This document shows positions 11,233 through 24,546 of a stretch of 64,000 bases of DNA, piece after piece. How positions within the stretch are numbered: the stretch's first letter is position 1; every line of letters starts with the position of its first letter. The translations under genes were made by a program, and so were the position numbers. The notes under the pieces are model-generated. The model made no database searches and was not told where the DNA came from. It saw only the letters and a program-made list of their open reading frames with translations. Source of the stretch: an uncultured Mycoplasmataceae bacterium (lineage in GTDB: Bacteria > Bacillota_I > Bacilli_A > Mycoplasmatales > Mycoplasmoidaceae); contig CANEON010000002.1 in assembly GCA_947429165.1 (NCBI GenBank), positions 1 through 64,000 of the forward strand. The letters run 5' to 3'.

Positions 11233-12297
11233 TTAAATGTACTTTTTTAATGTTTTTTTCTTATTTATATTAATAAATAACTTTCTTCCGAATTTTGCTT
11301 CGTGGTGGTTATTTTTTAAAACTAAGTCGGCTGTGATGTGGACATTTCTTGTAATTAAAGAGCTACCAACACCATAGAAATCAGTAGGTAATTTTCTAGA
11401 CTTAATTTCTTTAACACGTTCTAAATTAATTCCTGAAGAAACAATAATTTTTGTTTTCTTCATTCCTGCTTGATCAAGCGTTTTACGAGTGAATTTTATT
11501 AGTTCGTCACTTACACCATAGTTCTTAGGAATTTGCTTTAGAGACGCGTCGCAAACGTTTTTAGAAGTATCAATTCTTACAGCAAATGTGTCAGGGAAGT
11601 CTTTAGAAATGGCAATGATGTCTTTTTTAACATCATTGTGATAATCTATTAAAGCGATTAATCCTTTGCGACCATACTCGCCAGCGTACGCTTTCATTAC
11701 AGCATTCAAATCACCATCAAATTCTTGAATTAAAGCGTGGGGGATAGTTCCAGTAACCTTAACATCGGATTTGTCTTTTAAAAGACTTACAGAGGCATCA
11801 GTAACAAAATTTCTGATTCCACCAACATAAGCTGCGTATCCGTCATATGGTTGAATTAAATAGTCATCTGTTCTATCAGCCATGTAAATTAATTGATTAG
11901 TCTTGATTAATTTAAGCATTTGATAACAATTATTTGTAACGGATGATCTTCTTGCTAATATTCCATCTATTACATTTTCAAATTTACCAAAGTCTTGATA
12001 TCTACCAAAAATTAATAAAATTGGTGATTTAGGTGATACTAAATCACCATCTTGTCTTCCATAAACCTCAATGTTTTTTAAAACATTCTTTGGTAAGCAA
12101 GTTTTCAATAATTCAATAGATTCTTGCATTCCACAAACTTTTACTGGTTCTTTTGAGAAATGAGTAAATTGCATGCAAACCACTTCGTTTGGTTTGTGTT
12201 TTTTAACAAGCTTTGATGCTTTTAAAAAATATGAAGCAGTGTAAAAACCGTTATTTAATAGTTCTTTATTAAATTTAAAATTAAACTTTTGACTCAT
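11233..12297 (-). CDS. pncB: nicotinate phosphoribosyltransferase
   Basis: A 354-residue protein, NAPRTase family. It starts with FNKELLNNGFYTASYFLKA, continues through the conserved core (GILARRSSVTNNCYQM, YGGIRNFVTDASVSLL, GTIPHALIQEFDGD) and ends with the phosphate-binding type segment IIVSSGINLERV and FYGVGSSLITR. It makes nicotinate mononucleotide from nicotinate and PRPP, the committing step of NAD salvage. Its partners pncA (13096) and nadD (18673) are nearby on the other strand. It is shorter than E. coli PncB (400) but within the range of mollicute enzymes. Confidence 0.9.
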   Translation of the reverse strand: MSQKFNFKFNKELLNNGFYTASYFLKASKLVKKHKPNEVVCMQFTHFSKEPVKVCGMQESIELLKTCLPKNVLKNIEVYGRQDGDLVSPKSPILLIFGRYQDFGKFENVIDGILARRSSVTNNCYQMLKLIKTNQLIYMADRTDDYLIQPYDGYAAYVGGIRNFVTDASVSLLKDKSDVKVTGTIPHALIQEFDGDLNAVMKAYAGEYGRKGLIALIDYHNDVKKDIIAISKDFPDTFAVRIDTSKNVCDASLKQIPKNYGVSDELIKFTRKTLDQAGMKKTKIIVSSGINLERVKEIKSRKLPTDFYGVGSSLITRNVHITADLVLKNNHHEAKFGRKLFININKKKTLKKYI

Positions 12298-12301
12298 ATT
12301 A

Positions 12302-13063
12302 TTAGAATAGTTTACTTTCTTGATGACTAATTAGTTTAATAATATTAGGTCTGTGTTTGCAAGTCAAGATAACATTGTTACACATTAAGATGATTAATGT
12401 TCCAATCATTAATCATGGGTATTGTTGGTAAGATTCACCCATTGATCATGTATCTAACCAAGGGAACCCACCATTACCATTAAAAAGGTAAAAGTGTCCA
12501 AGTGGTGGTATTAAAACAAATAATGAAGCAATGGTCATACATAATAATGAGCCTAATGAAACATATCTGGTAATTAAAACTGTTAACAATCAGATTAAGA
12601 AAGCAATTAGTCCTAAATATGGACTAACAGCAAATAAAACTCCACCAGTTGTGGAAACACCTTTTCCACCTTTATACTTTCTTGCTTTATCTCTATTTCC
12701 TCTATTAGCAATCAACGAAGAAACATATTGAACAGGGAAACAATGCCCCAAACAAGCAAATACACCTGCTAAATAAACCAAACAATACATGTTTGGATCT
12801 GTGTATCCAACTCTATAAATTGCTACTATATAAATACCATAACAAATATAAATTGCAACCATTCCCTTGATTGCATCAAGGCAAGAAACTAAGAATGCTC
12901 ACCCCATCCCAAATTCTCTTTTTACATTAGTAGCACCTGGGTTTGTTGAACCGATTGTTGTTAAGTCTTTTTTCTTTGCTCAAGCAATGAATTGACCAAA
13001 AATCATGCTGCCAAACAAGTACCCGATGACACAAAATATGAGAGTGTATCCGAAAATTATCAT
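12302..13063 (-). CDS. plsY: glycerol-3-phosphate acyltransferase PlsY
   Basis: A 253-residue integral membrane protein. Signature PlsY motifs are present: GSTNPGATNV, DAIKGM, and KYKGGKGVSTTGG, plus LGHCFPVQY. It transfers acyl from acyl-phosphate to glycerol-3-phosphate, the first step of phospholipid synthesis at the membrane. An insertion between LGHCFPVQ and the GGKG motif is longer than usual. The ATG at 13063 is divergent from pncA with only 32 bp between. It leads the plsY-pncB-orf unit. Confidence 0.9.
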
Positions 13064-13095
13064 ATTATTAATAATATATTATTTAAATATTAAAA

Positions 13096-13614
13096 ATGAA
13101 AAAATTATTAATTGTTGTTGATTATCAAAACGATTTTGTGTCAGGAGCCTTAGGTTTTGCAAAAGCAAAATCTATTGAAAAACCAATTGTTAACGAAATT
13201 AAAAAATATTCAAAAAATAAAGACGCTGTTATCTTTTTAAAAGACACTCATGATAAAAATTATTTAAAAACTATTGAAGGTAAAAACCTTCCAATAGTTC
13301 ATACAGTTAAAAACACCAAAGGTTGAGAATTATATGGTGAAGTAGGCAAATTATCAAAAGGCAAAAAAGTATTTAATAAAAATACTTTTGGTTGCACTAA
13401 ACTGTTTGAATACTTATCAAAAAATAACTTTAGTGAAATTCAACTGTGTGGTTTATTAACTAATATGTGTGTATTAGTTAATGCATGTATTTGTAAATCA
13501 GTTTGCCCTAACACCCCAATAATTATTAATAAAAAATGCGTCTCTTCTAATGATGTTTCATTAGAAAACGCTGCAATAAAGATCCTTAAAAATTTACATA
13601 TTAAAATAATTTAA
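13096..13614 (+). CDS. pncA: nicotinamidase
   Basis: A 172-residue isochorismatase-fold hydrolase. Motifs: catalytic Asp in VVDYQNDFVSGALG, KDTHD metal-region motif, and the catalytic Cys in CGLLTNMCV. It deamidates nicotinamide to nicotinate, which PncB (divergent neighbour) then uses. One TGA Trp codon lies at residue 78. parE starts 30 nt downstream. Confidence 0.9.
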
Positions 13615-15546
<1,932 letters not shown>

Positions 15547-15550
15547 GATT

Positions 15551-18058
15551 ATGGATAGCAAGAAGAATAACTCAAATATCATACTTAAACCTTTGGAAGA
15601 AATAATGTCCGAAGGTTTTGGACGCTATGCTAAATACATTATCCAAGACCGTGCTTTACCAGACATTCGTGATGGTTTAAAACCAGTTCAAAGAAGAATT
15701 ATTTATTCAATGAACAATTTACAATTGTTCTTTGATCGTCCACACAAAAAATCAGCAAGAGTTGTCGGTGATGTTATTGGTAAGTATCACCCACACGGTG
15801 ATTCATCTATTTATGAAGCATTAGTTAGAATGAGTCAAAGTTGAAAAAATAACTTGACTCTTGTTGATATGCATGGTAACAACGGTTCAATCGATGGCGA
15901 CTCCGCTGCTGCAATGCGTTATACAGAATGTAGATTAAGCCAATTTGGTCAATTAATGGCTGAAGGTATTAATAAGAACACTGTTAAGTTTATTCCTAAC
16001 TTTGATAATAGCGAAAACGAACCAACAGTATTGCCTACTTTATTACCAAACTTATTAATTAATGGATCGAGTGGTATTGCTGCAGGATATGCAACAAACA
16101 TTCCTACATTTAACTTCAATGAAGTTATTGATGCAATCATAACAAGAATCGATTCACCAAATTGTTTTGTTTCAAGTATTCTTAAAGTTATGCCTGGACC
16201 AGATTTCCCAACTGGTGGTATTATTTTAAACACTGAAGGAATCAAACAAGCATACGAAACAGGTAAAGGTAAAATTACTATTCGTGCTAAGATGACAAAA
16301 CTTGATGCTAAGAAAATTGTCATTACTGAAATTCCTTACGAAACAAACAAATCACAAATTATTAGAAACATTGGTGAATTAATTGACAAATATGATGCAT
16401 TATGTGTTTCAGAAGTTTTAGATGAATCAGATAGAAATGGTATCTGTATTGCTCTTACATTAAAACAAGGCGCAAACTTTGATTTCATCAAAAACTTCCT
16501 ATATAAAAACACCCAATTACAAATTTCTTATAGTATGAACATGGTTGCAATTAAAGATGCAAAGCCGTATCAAATGCCAATCTTGTTCATTCTAGATTCA
16601 TTTATTGAACATGCTGATAACATTTTGTTATCTGCTTCTAGATTTGATTTGAAAAAAGCAACAGAAAGAAAAGAGATTATTGAGGGTTTAATTAAAGCAA
16701 TCAGAATCTTAGATGATGTTATTAGTTTAATTAGACGTTCTTCAAACAAAGAAACAGCTAAGAAAGCTTTAATGGATAATTTAATGTTTTCAGAAAGACA
16801 AGCAGAAGCTATTTCTAACTTAAGACTATATCGTTTATCAAATAGTGATGTTACAGATCTTAAAAACGAATTAGAAGAACTAAATGCGAAAATTACAGAA
16901 TTAACTTTGTTAATTAATGACAAACAAGTTAGAAATAACTTCTTGAAAAACAAATTAAGAAGTTACAAGAAAACATTTAATTCTCCAAGAAAAACTGAAA
17001 TCAGTTCTGAAGAAGCACAAATCGTTATTGATCAAGTTGATACAATCAAAGACCAAGAACAAATTGTTGTTGTTACTCGTGATGGATATGTTAAAAACAT
17101 TTCAAAGAAATCATATGCAGGAAGTGAATTTAATCAATTGAAACTTAAAGAAAATGATTTACCAATTGCAAAATTTATTTCTAATCAAAGAGATAAGGTT
17201 GTTTTAATTACCTCAAAAGGTAATTACATTTCTATTCCAACTTATAAAATTGAAATTACTAAGTGAAAAGAAATGGGAATTCACATTAACAACTTAATCA
17301 CTTGTGATGCAAATGAAAAGATTGTTTATGCATTTAACTATAAAAACAATGTAGAAGATAACAGATGTTTAACATTCGCTTCTAAAAACGGATTAATTAA
17401 GCGTGTATTAGTTAAATCATTAGGTATTTCTAAATTAACTAAGATTTCAATGTGTATGAATCTAGATCAAAACGATTCTTTAGTTTCTTGTTTGTTACAC
17501 CAAAATGATGATAGTCAAAACAAGATTGGTGTTGTAACAAAATATGGTATGGGACTTGTTTACTCGACTGGACAAATTAGTGTTGTTTCTAAAAACGCAG
17601 CTGGTGTTAGATCGATTTCATTGAAAGACAACGATGAAGTAGCGGCAATCATTGATGCCAACAATGAAAATGCTTTTGTTTTAATCTCTGCAATTCAAGG
17701 TATGAAGAGAATAAAAATTTCTTCTTTCCAAATTGGTAACCGTGCTAATGTTGGTAAACATATTGTTGCTTCCATTAAATCTAACCCTATAAAAATCATT
17801 ACAGCTTATACTCTTAATAATTCTTCAATTATTAATGCAATGGATACAGAACACAATTGAAATATCTATTCTCCAAGTGAAATTTCAATTGGTGATGAAA
17901 CAACAAAAGTTTCAATTATTAAAAATAAAACATTTACTGATACATCCGTTTTATATGACGAAAACGCTTCTTCAGATTCAAATGAACCTCAACAAGAATC
18001 AAACCAAACTTTCGTAGATGGTATTCAACCTTCGTTGTTTGACGATGAAAAAAAATAA
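15551..18058 (+). CDS. parC: DNA topoisomerase IV subunit A
   Basis: An 835-residue type IIA topoisomerase A subunit starting 4 nt after parE. The catalytic tyrosine is Y124 in [27 protein letters not shown] and [14 protein letters not shown] are ParC-like rather than GyrA-like, and no GyrA box was seen. The C-terminal beta-pinwheel region is about 330 residues, followed by an acidic tail (NEPQQESN). The region around residues 81-85 corresponds to the quinolone-determining region. Confidence 0.92.
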
Positions 18059-18623
18059 TCATTTTTTAATTAACTATTTTAAACCAAATGTGTTTGTTGA
18101 GAGCATTCAACAAATTGATGTTTTAACTTTAAAAAAGAACAATATCAAACTTGTTGTTTGCGATTTAGATAATACATTAGCACCTCACTTTAATAAATTT
18201 CCAATTAATACTGCTATTAATTTTTGTAAAAAAATTAAAGATAATGGAATAATTTTTGTTTTAGCATCTAATAACTTCAAAAAAAGAGTTAACACTTTTG
18301 CTGAAAAATTAAGACCTAATGATGTTGTTTGAAGTTGTAAAAAACCTTTGATGTACAAGATTAAAAAAGTTATCAAAAAATATCATGTAAAACCTGAAGA
18401 AATTTTATTCATTGGCGACCAATTCTTAATCGATATTTTTTGTGCAAACAGATTTGGTGCAAAAAGTATTCTTGTTTTCCCTCTTACTGATGTTAAATAT
18501 CGTGTTCAGAAAAATAAAATATTGTCAATGGTTGAAAAGAAAATATATGAAAAGATTAGTTTGAACAACATCATTACAAACTCATTAGAAGATAACTCAT
18601 TAGATGCATATGAAATTATTTAA
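18045..18623 (+). CDS. yqeG: HAD phosphatase, YqeG family
   Basis: A 192-residue class IIIA HAD protein. Motif I is CDLDNTLAPH, motif II VLASNN, and motif III/IV IGDQFLIDI. Such proteins are usually encoded near nadD/yqeK in Firmicutes, and the next gene here is nadD-HD. I chose ATG 18045, which overlaps the parC end by 14 nt; an earlier in-frame ATG at 18018 lies deeper in parC. Substrate is unknown in the family; a phosphatidylglycerophosphate phosphatase role has been shown for relatives such as Gep4/PgpA-like enzymes. Confidence 0.82.
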
Positions 18624-18672
18624 TAAAACAAGTTTTATTAATGATAAAATATCATTACTTAAAAATAAAAAA

Positions 18673-19710
18673 ATGAAAAAGCTTTTAATTTTTGGTGGAA
18701 CGTTTGATCCTATTCATAATGGCCATATAAAAATGTTGTTGGGAGCGATTACAAAAATCCAACCAGATTTATCTTTAATAATTCCTACAAAAAATCCTCC
18801 ATTAAAAGATTCAATTCCTACTGCTTCAAGCAAAGATAGAGTAGCGATGATTAATTTAGCTATTAAATCTATTCCAAAAGTAAAAGTTTGTGACTATGAA
18901 ATTAAATCTAGTTCTAACGCAAAATCATATACATATTTAACAATTAAATATTTAAAAAATATTTATAAAAACTATCAATTCTATTTCTTAGTTGGAATGG
19001 ATCGTCTTAATGATTTTGATCAATGAAAGAACTACAAACAAATATTAAACAATGTTACATTAGTGGTTGCTGGTAGAAATAATCAAAAACCGAAATTTGA
19101 TAATGCAATCAAGTTAACTATTGATGAAACAAATATTTCAAGTAAGCAATTAAGAGAAAAACCGAATAAGAAATTTTTGAATCTTAATGTAGTTAAATAC
19201 ATTGCTAATAATGGCGTTTATGCGCAAACACAAATTAAGTCTTTAATGTCTGATTATCGTTACCAACATACATTAAGAGTAGCAAAAACAGCTCTAGAGA
19301 TATGCTCAATTAAAAATAAAAATTTAGCTAAAAAAGCTTATCTTGCAGCAATGTATCATGATGTTGCAAAAGAATTTAATAGAGATCAAATTCTTGAAAT
19401 AATTGGTAACAAATTTAACAGGAATAGATTCCCTACCGCTCACACATTACACGGATGTGCTTCAGCTGTATATGTTAAACAACATTTTTATGTTACAGAT
19501 AAAGAAGTTTTAGATGCTATTTATAATCACGTTATTCCTCCTAAAAAACCATCTATATTATCAAAGATAATATATTGTGCTGATAAATTAGAACCAGCAA
19601 GAACTAATAAGGATATGCCTAATAGAGCAAAACTTCTTTTGCTTGCAAAGACAGATTTAAATAAAGCATACGATCAAGTATTAGCCTACAATAAAAGTAG
19701 GTTCAACTAA
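18673..19710 (+). CDS. nadD: nicotinate-nucleotide adenylyltransferase fused to YqeK-type HD hydrolase
   Basis: A 345-residue two-domain protein. Residues 1-190 are NadD: FGGTFDPIHNGH nucleotidyltransferase motif and the ISSKQLRE motif. Residues about 190-345 are an HD domain with YQHTLRVA, YHDVAKE, HTLHG, NHVIP and ADKLEPAR, i.e. all the metal ligands of YqeK (a diadenosine tetraphosphate hydrolase family). In Bacillus these are separate adjacent genes; fusion is known in mycoplasmas. NadD makes NaAD from the NaMN produced by PncB. Start 18673 is preferred over 18604 because the NadD motif should lie near the N-terminus. Confidence 0.9.
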
Positions 19711-19712
19711 TT

Positions 19713-20420
19713 ATGTTAGGAATTATTATCGCTTTAGAATCAGAAACTCCAAATTTATCTAATTACTTTGAAAAAGTAAAAAAGGTAAATATTAATGGTT
19801 TTTCATGCTATTTAACAGAAGTGTTAAAACATAATGTTGTGATAATTTATTCAGGCGTCGGAAAAGCAAATGCTGCTGCAGCCGCTATTGCACTTATTAA
19901 TAATTTTAGTGTGAATTCAATAATTAACATTGGATCTGCAGGATCAGTTAATACCAAGTTAACTCCAGGAAGTTTCTTTATTCCTTCAAATGCTCAATAT
20001 ATAGACGTAGATGCAACCGGTTTTGGTTACAAAGTAAATCAAGTTCCTCACGAAAATGAATCTTTTTCAATTTCTAATAAACTTTCATTAATACTTAATG
20101 AAATCATTAATGAATATCAATCTGTTTTTACAAACGGGAATATAGGAACAAGCGATTCGTTTGTCAATCAAAAAAATGTCAATTCTTTTCAATTGCAAAA
20201 AGTTCTAGCTACAGATATGGAATCTGCAAGTATTGCTCAAATATGTTCTAAAAACAAAATTGATTTTGCATGTGCAAAATATATATCTGATTGCATTTAT
20301 AGTGATGGAGAATCAGAAAAACAATGAAAGAAAAACATTAATCAAGACAATAAGTTAATGTCAGAAATTATTTATAATGTGTGTTGTAAATATATTTATT
20401 CTTTTGAATTAAATAAATAA
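19713..20420 (+). CDS. mtnN: 5'-methylthioadenosine/S-adenosylhomocysteine nucleosidase
   Basis: A 235-residue nucleoside phosphorylase-fold enzyme. Motifs: GVGKANAAAAA, INIGSAGSV, GTSDSFV, and ATDMESASIAQ with the substrate-contacting ME. It splits MTA and SAH to adenine plus thioribose or ribosylhomocysteine, clearing the inhibitor SAH left by methyltransferases. The stop overlaps the trmB start (TAATG), pairing it with a SAM-using enzyme. Confidence 0.9.
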
Positions 20421-21058
20421 TGGGAAGATTAAGAACAAATCCTGAAGCAATTAATCTAATAAAAGAGAGCAAGTATTTTTTGGAAAAAGAAAAATCTAAA
20501 AAATATTTTAACAACAATAAAGATTTATTTATTGAAATTGGTATGGGCAAGGGTCAATTTATTATGAATAATGCACTTCATTTCCCAAACATCAATTTTA
20601 TTGGTGTTGAAAAATATCCTACTGTTATTCTTAAAGCTTTTCGAAAATTTGATAATTCAGAGAATAAATTAGTAAATTTAAAAGTAATATCTGATGATGC
20701 AATAAATCTATTAGATTGATTCAACAAACATTCAATAAAAAAGATATTCCTAAATTTTTCTGATCCTTGGCCTAAGAAAAGACACACAAATAAAAGACTT
20801 ACATCTCCGAATTTTGTTAAGATTTATAGAGAAATTCTAACAAAAGATGGAATTATAGAATTTAAAACAGATAACGATGGATTATATGAATACACTCTTG
20901 AAGAATGATCAAAATTAGACTCACTTCGAATTATTGAAAACACTAACGATTTATATTCAAATCAAGAATTAGTGAAAAAAAATATTCCTACAGAATATGA
21001 AACTAAGTTTCATAATGCAGGAATAAAAATCAAAAAGATTGTTGTTAAAATGAATTAA
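20420..21058 (+). CDS. trmB: tRNA (guanine-N7)-methyltransferase
   Basis: A 212-residue class I methyltransferase. [10 protein letters not shown] start, SAM motif [10 protein letters not shown], and the TrmB signature [10 protein letters not shown] at about residue 113 are all present, with TDN near the C-terminus. It modifies G46 of tRNA. Converges with rpsD with a 4-nt overlap at the stops. Confidence 0.93.
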
Positions 21059-21657
21059 CGGTTGAATCATTCAACTACGTAAGTTTCATTGATATCTTGG
21101 TTTAATTCTTTTCTTTCAGGATATCTTACGTATTTACCAGTTAATTTTTCAAAATCTGTTTTAACGAAAGGTAAAGTGTATCTCTTTTCATTTTCACCTA
21201 AAGCAGCCATTTTTTTAGAAGCTTCTTTAATAGCAATTTCAGAATTTAATGGAATGATAGTTGAAGGAATGTTACATTTTTTACCATTTAGTAAAACATG
21301 TCCGTGGCTTACCATTTGTCTTGCAGCACGTCTTGTTTTAGCAAAACCCATACGGTAAACTAAATTATCTAATCTTGATTCAAGAACAATTAACAAGTTC
21401 ATACTTGTTGATCCCTTCATTTTCTTAGCTATTCCAAATAATCTTCTGAATTGACGATCAGTCATACCATACATTAAAGCTAATTTTTGCTTTTCTTGTA
21501 ATTGTTCAGCATAACCAGAAAGTTTACGATTAGCAGCACCGTGTTGACCTGGTGCGTATGTTCTTTTCTTACCTTTTAAAAATTCTTTATTGTCTTCTAA
21601 TAAAGAAAAACCTAATCTTCTAGATTTTTTAAAGATACTTTTTGTATATCTTGACAT
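21055..21657 (-). CDS. rpsD: 30S ribosomal protein S4
   Basis: A 200-residue S4. MSRYTKSIFKKSRRLGFSL, YAPGQHG, EKQK..YG..DRQFRR and the S4 RNA-binding domain (ESRLDNLVYRMG, ARQMVSHGH) are all standard. A TGA Trp codon in VVEWFNR at the end must be read through to get the full conserved C-terminus. The ATG is preceded by TAAGGAG. A leader of about 150 nt with stems lies upstream (21658-21810), consistent with S4 autoregulation. Confidence 0.96.
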
Positions 21658-21822
21658 TAATAAATCTCCTTATATGTGTATACACATAACATTAAGTTCA
21701 ATTCTAATCTTGTAAATTGATACTAATACTTTCGGCATCTCAGCAAGCTTACTAGTAACAGAAGTACCTATCAATTTATTCAAAACTATATTGAATCGCT
21801 GATATGTGTAAAAAATATTATA
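21658..21822 (-). promoter_or_regulatory. rpsD promoter and structured mRNA leader
   Basis: On the minus strand a TATAAT -10 (21817-21822) precedes a leader of about 150 nt. The leader contains a stem AAATTGATA/TATCAATTT (21714-21722 with 21770-21778), continued by GTACTT/AAGTAT. Near the gene, a 16-bp palindrome TATGTGTA/TACACATA (21673-21688) sits just before the Shine-Dalgarno. The 5' end TACACAT (21804-21810) can also pair with ATGTGTA in that palindrome (21674-21680), so two alternative folds are possible. Bacterial S4 leaders are often bound by S4; that role here is inferred. Confidence 0.55.
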
Positions 21823-21883
21823 TACAATTTATAAAAAAATATAGATTTATTTAAATAATCTATAATTAATGTAATTAATTATT

Positions 21884-22501
21884 ATGAAAATCATTAGAGA
21901 AGCTTGTGTAGAAACAAAAAAAGAGATTGATGCAGCTTATGCTAAAAAAGCAGAAAGAATCGAATTGTGTAGTCATTTAGATAAAGGTGGCTATACTCCA
22001 ACTAAAACATTAGTTGATTATTCATTAAGAAAACCAAAGAATAATGTTATCATCATGATCAGACGTAAATGTGATAACTATGTTACAAATAAATCTGATA
22101 TGAAAAAACTTATCAGCGATATTAAGAAATATAAAGATACGAAAATTAAAGGATTTGTATTTGGTTTATTAACTAAAGATAATAAAGTTGATGTAAACAA
22201 CATGAAAGAACTAATGAAATATGTCGGTAAAAAATATGTCGTGTTCCACATGGCTTTTGATTTAATTAAAGATAAGGAAGAAGCAATTAATCAATTAACA
22301 GAATTGGGCGTTAAAAGAATTTTAACTAAAGGTGGCAATGATATTGCTATTAACAATATTAAATCGTTAAACAAATTAAAGAAGCTTGCTGAAGACAAAA
22401 TTGAATTAGTTGTTGGTGGTAAAGTTTCAGATGAAAATTATTTACAAATAAATAAGTTAACTAAAATTGATCAGTTCCACGGAAGAAAACTAGCTTGCTA
22501 G
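21884..22501 (+). CDS. cutC: CutC family protein
   Basis: A 205-residue TIM-barrel protein. REACVE at the start, RIELCSHLDKGGYTP, IMIRRKCDNY, VFHMAFD, and RILTKGG follow the CutC pattern (vEvC..s...a...Ga.RiELC). CutC was first linked to copper homeostasis, but its biochemical role is not settled. It is slightly shorter than E. coli CutC (248). A terminator overlaps the stop codon. TATAAT lies at 21861-21866. Confidence 0.88.
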   Translation: MKIIREACVETKKEIDAAYAKKAERIELCSHLDKGGYTPTKTLVDYSLRKPKNNVIIMIRRKCDNYVTNKSDMKKLISDIKKYKDTKIKGFVFGLLTKDNKVDVNNMKELMKYVGKKYVVFHMAFDLIKDKEEAINQLTELGVKRILTKGGNDIAINNIKSLNKLKKLAEDKIELVVGGKVSDENYLQINKLTKIDQFHGRKLAC

Positions 22502-22507
22502 TTTTTT
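22486..22507 (+). terminator. terminator at the end of cutC
   Basis: AAAACTAG-CTTG-CTAGTTTT hairpin followed by TTT. It overlaps the cutC stop and the last codons of the converging ECF gene and can work in the plus direction. Confidence 0.7.
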
Positions 22508-23409
22508 ATTTCTCATTTATTATTCAAATTATTCAATATATTAGTGAATGATGGGTTTAAGCTTCAAACTATACCTACAAGCAAGAAACTTTCAAGCGGT
22601 GTCTTAACACATTGCACTATAACTCTTGGAATTAAATAAATAATAGTTCCATATTTTAAGAATCTTTCAGAACTTGGTGTTCTACCGTTATGCATATATT
22701 TATAGTATTCTAAAGTTGATATTGGACCAAGTAAGAACGAGAAGATTTCCATTAGCAAGACAACCAAACACGTTCCATATATAAATAAAACTAAATGTGT
22801 GTGATTGTTTTTATTAACCAGAACTTGATAGAATGTGACATATTCCATAACTACCATAAAAACAGTAATTAAAACTAAAGCTGTATATTTATATGCATTT
22901 ACCATATAGTCATCAACAGTAGATGCATTATTATTTGGTGATAATCAAAGAATTAACGAGATGTAACAAATAGAAGAGAAAATAATGTAAATTATTTGTT
23001 GTACTAATATGTCTACTACAATATTACATTTCTCATTTGATCTTAATCTACATATGCTACCAAAAATTCCCGCAATAACACATACACACGGTTCTTGAAT
23101 TGAATACATTCAAAACCAAAGTCCACTTGTAAAGATAAGATAACATAAAGTATCTGTAATTCATCCTATAAAAAAGCCAAGAACAGGACCGAAATATCAT
23201 CCAATTACCATTAACGGAACCCAAGAAAACGAAATTGTTTGTGTGATTCCTGGAATAGGAATACTAAATAAATTAAAAATAATTCTTAATGAAATTAAGA
23301 TGGCCAATGTTGTTAATGTTTTAGTCGATCTCAAAACATTAACTGGATATAAAGGAAATAAAAACTTTTTAAGTTTATATGAGTGTTTCTTTTGTTCGCT
23401 AGAAACCAT
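22498..23409 (-). CDS. ECF transporter S component (FolT-like)
   Basis: A 303-residue membrane protein. The N-terminal part (TKTLTTLAILISLRIIFNLFSIPIPG, then WVPLMVIGWYFGPVLGFFIGWITD) matches the substrate-binding S components of energy-coupling-factor vitamin transporters, most like the folate family. It is longer than the usual 170-200 residues, with extra helices at the C-terminus. It would capture a vitamin at the membrane and rely on EcfA/A'/T encoded elsewhere. ATG overlaps the upstream stop (TAATG). Substrate is a guess. Confidence 0.7.
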
Positions 23410-24503
23410 TAGAACCCACCCCCTGCAGCTCTTAACATTTCATCAATATACTGTGATAAAAGTTCTCTTAATTTTTCTGTATCTGGTTTAGGATTGTAAA
23501 CTTTAGCAATAATGATGGTAACTACAACAGCAGCAAATAAAACAAGTGTAATGATTTCGCATACTGCTCATCCTCAAAGTTGAGTAACTACATTCATGTT
23601 TGCCTTAACAAAACTGTCAAAACTTTGGAAGAATCAAACGTTGTTTGCATATTTTATATAAAACAAATCGAATACCACATAGAAAACAAACAAAAATATA
23701 GGGAAGAACATCGAATTGTAATCAAATCTGTATTTTAAGCAATCATTAGTTCTTTTATTATCATAAACATCTCTATAAATTTTGTAAGAATAATAACAAA
23801 AGAAAAGAGCAATTACAATATACATCACGCCAGAAAAAGCGGTTGGAATTGTTTGTTGTTGTCCGTCTTTATCGATGATTCCATCTTTTATTGAAACACA
23901 AGCAATCATAAAAATTCCTGTAAGAATTAAAGAAATTGAAAAGATTAAAAGAAGGAAAATCATAATCTTTTTAATGTTTAGTATTAAAGCTGGTTTTGTT
24001 TTATAAGGATAAACCTTACCCGTTCTAATATCAGCTTGAAGTCTCATTTGAGCAGGAGCTTGTAAAAATGGATTGTTTTGCATATTAGCAGCAAAAGAAC
24101 CATTTGATGATGTTCTAGTTTGAGTTGTGTGTTGTTCTTCAACTTTAACTGTGTCTAATTTGCTTAAATCATGTAAATTTACTTTAAAGATATTTTTAAT
24201 ATAAATAGATAAATAATTAATGTCATCAACCATTTGGTAATTGTCTGTTGGTTTGTATTTTTCATTAATCTTAAATTCAGTTTTAGATAACTCATTAAAC
24301 TTTGCTAAAAGTTTCTTTGGTAAAACGCTAGTAGATTTGTTTTTAGAAACTAAATAGAAAAGAATATTAAATTCTTTTTTTAATACATCTTGAAATTGAG
24401 AACTTGTGTTGATTTTAGACAAAACATCTTTAGATTTTGTATGCAATACAATATCCAATTCATCGATTAGTTTTGTTTCGTAAGCTTTAGAGTCAAACTT
24501 CAT
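23409..24503 (-). CDS. membrane protein with N-terminal cytoplasmic domain, unknown
   Basis: A 364-residue protein starting MKFDSKAYETKLIDELD at 24503. Residues 1-190 are hydrophilic and helical. Four hydrophobic helices follow, the last (EIITLVLFAAVVVTIIIAK) ahead of a short tail ending AAGGGF. The last 75 residues lie beyond TGA Trp codons. It overlaps the ECF gene start by 1 nt and follows holA by 43 nt. No family is recognised. Confidence 0.7.
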
Positions 24504-24546
24504 TGTTTGTAAATAATTAATATTTATTATATTAATGATTCTTATT

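Noticed and set aside
18604-18672. Upstream ATG for nadD
   Set aside because: The nucleotidyltransferase motif needs to be near the N-terminus and the extension overlaps the previous gene.
21723-21775. TPP or T-box riboswitch ahead of rpsD
   Set aside because: A CTGAGA-like piece is present but the matching second TPP motif (GAACCTGA) and the T-box GGTGG motif are absent.
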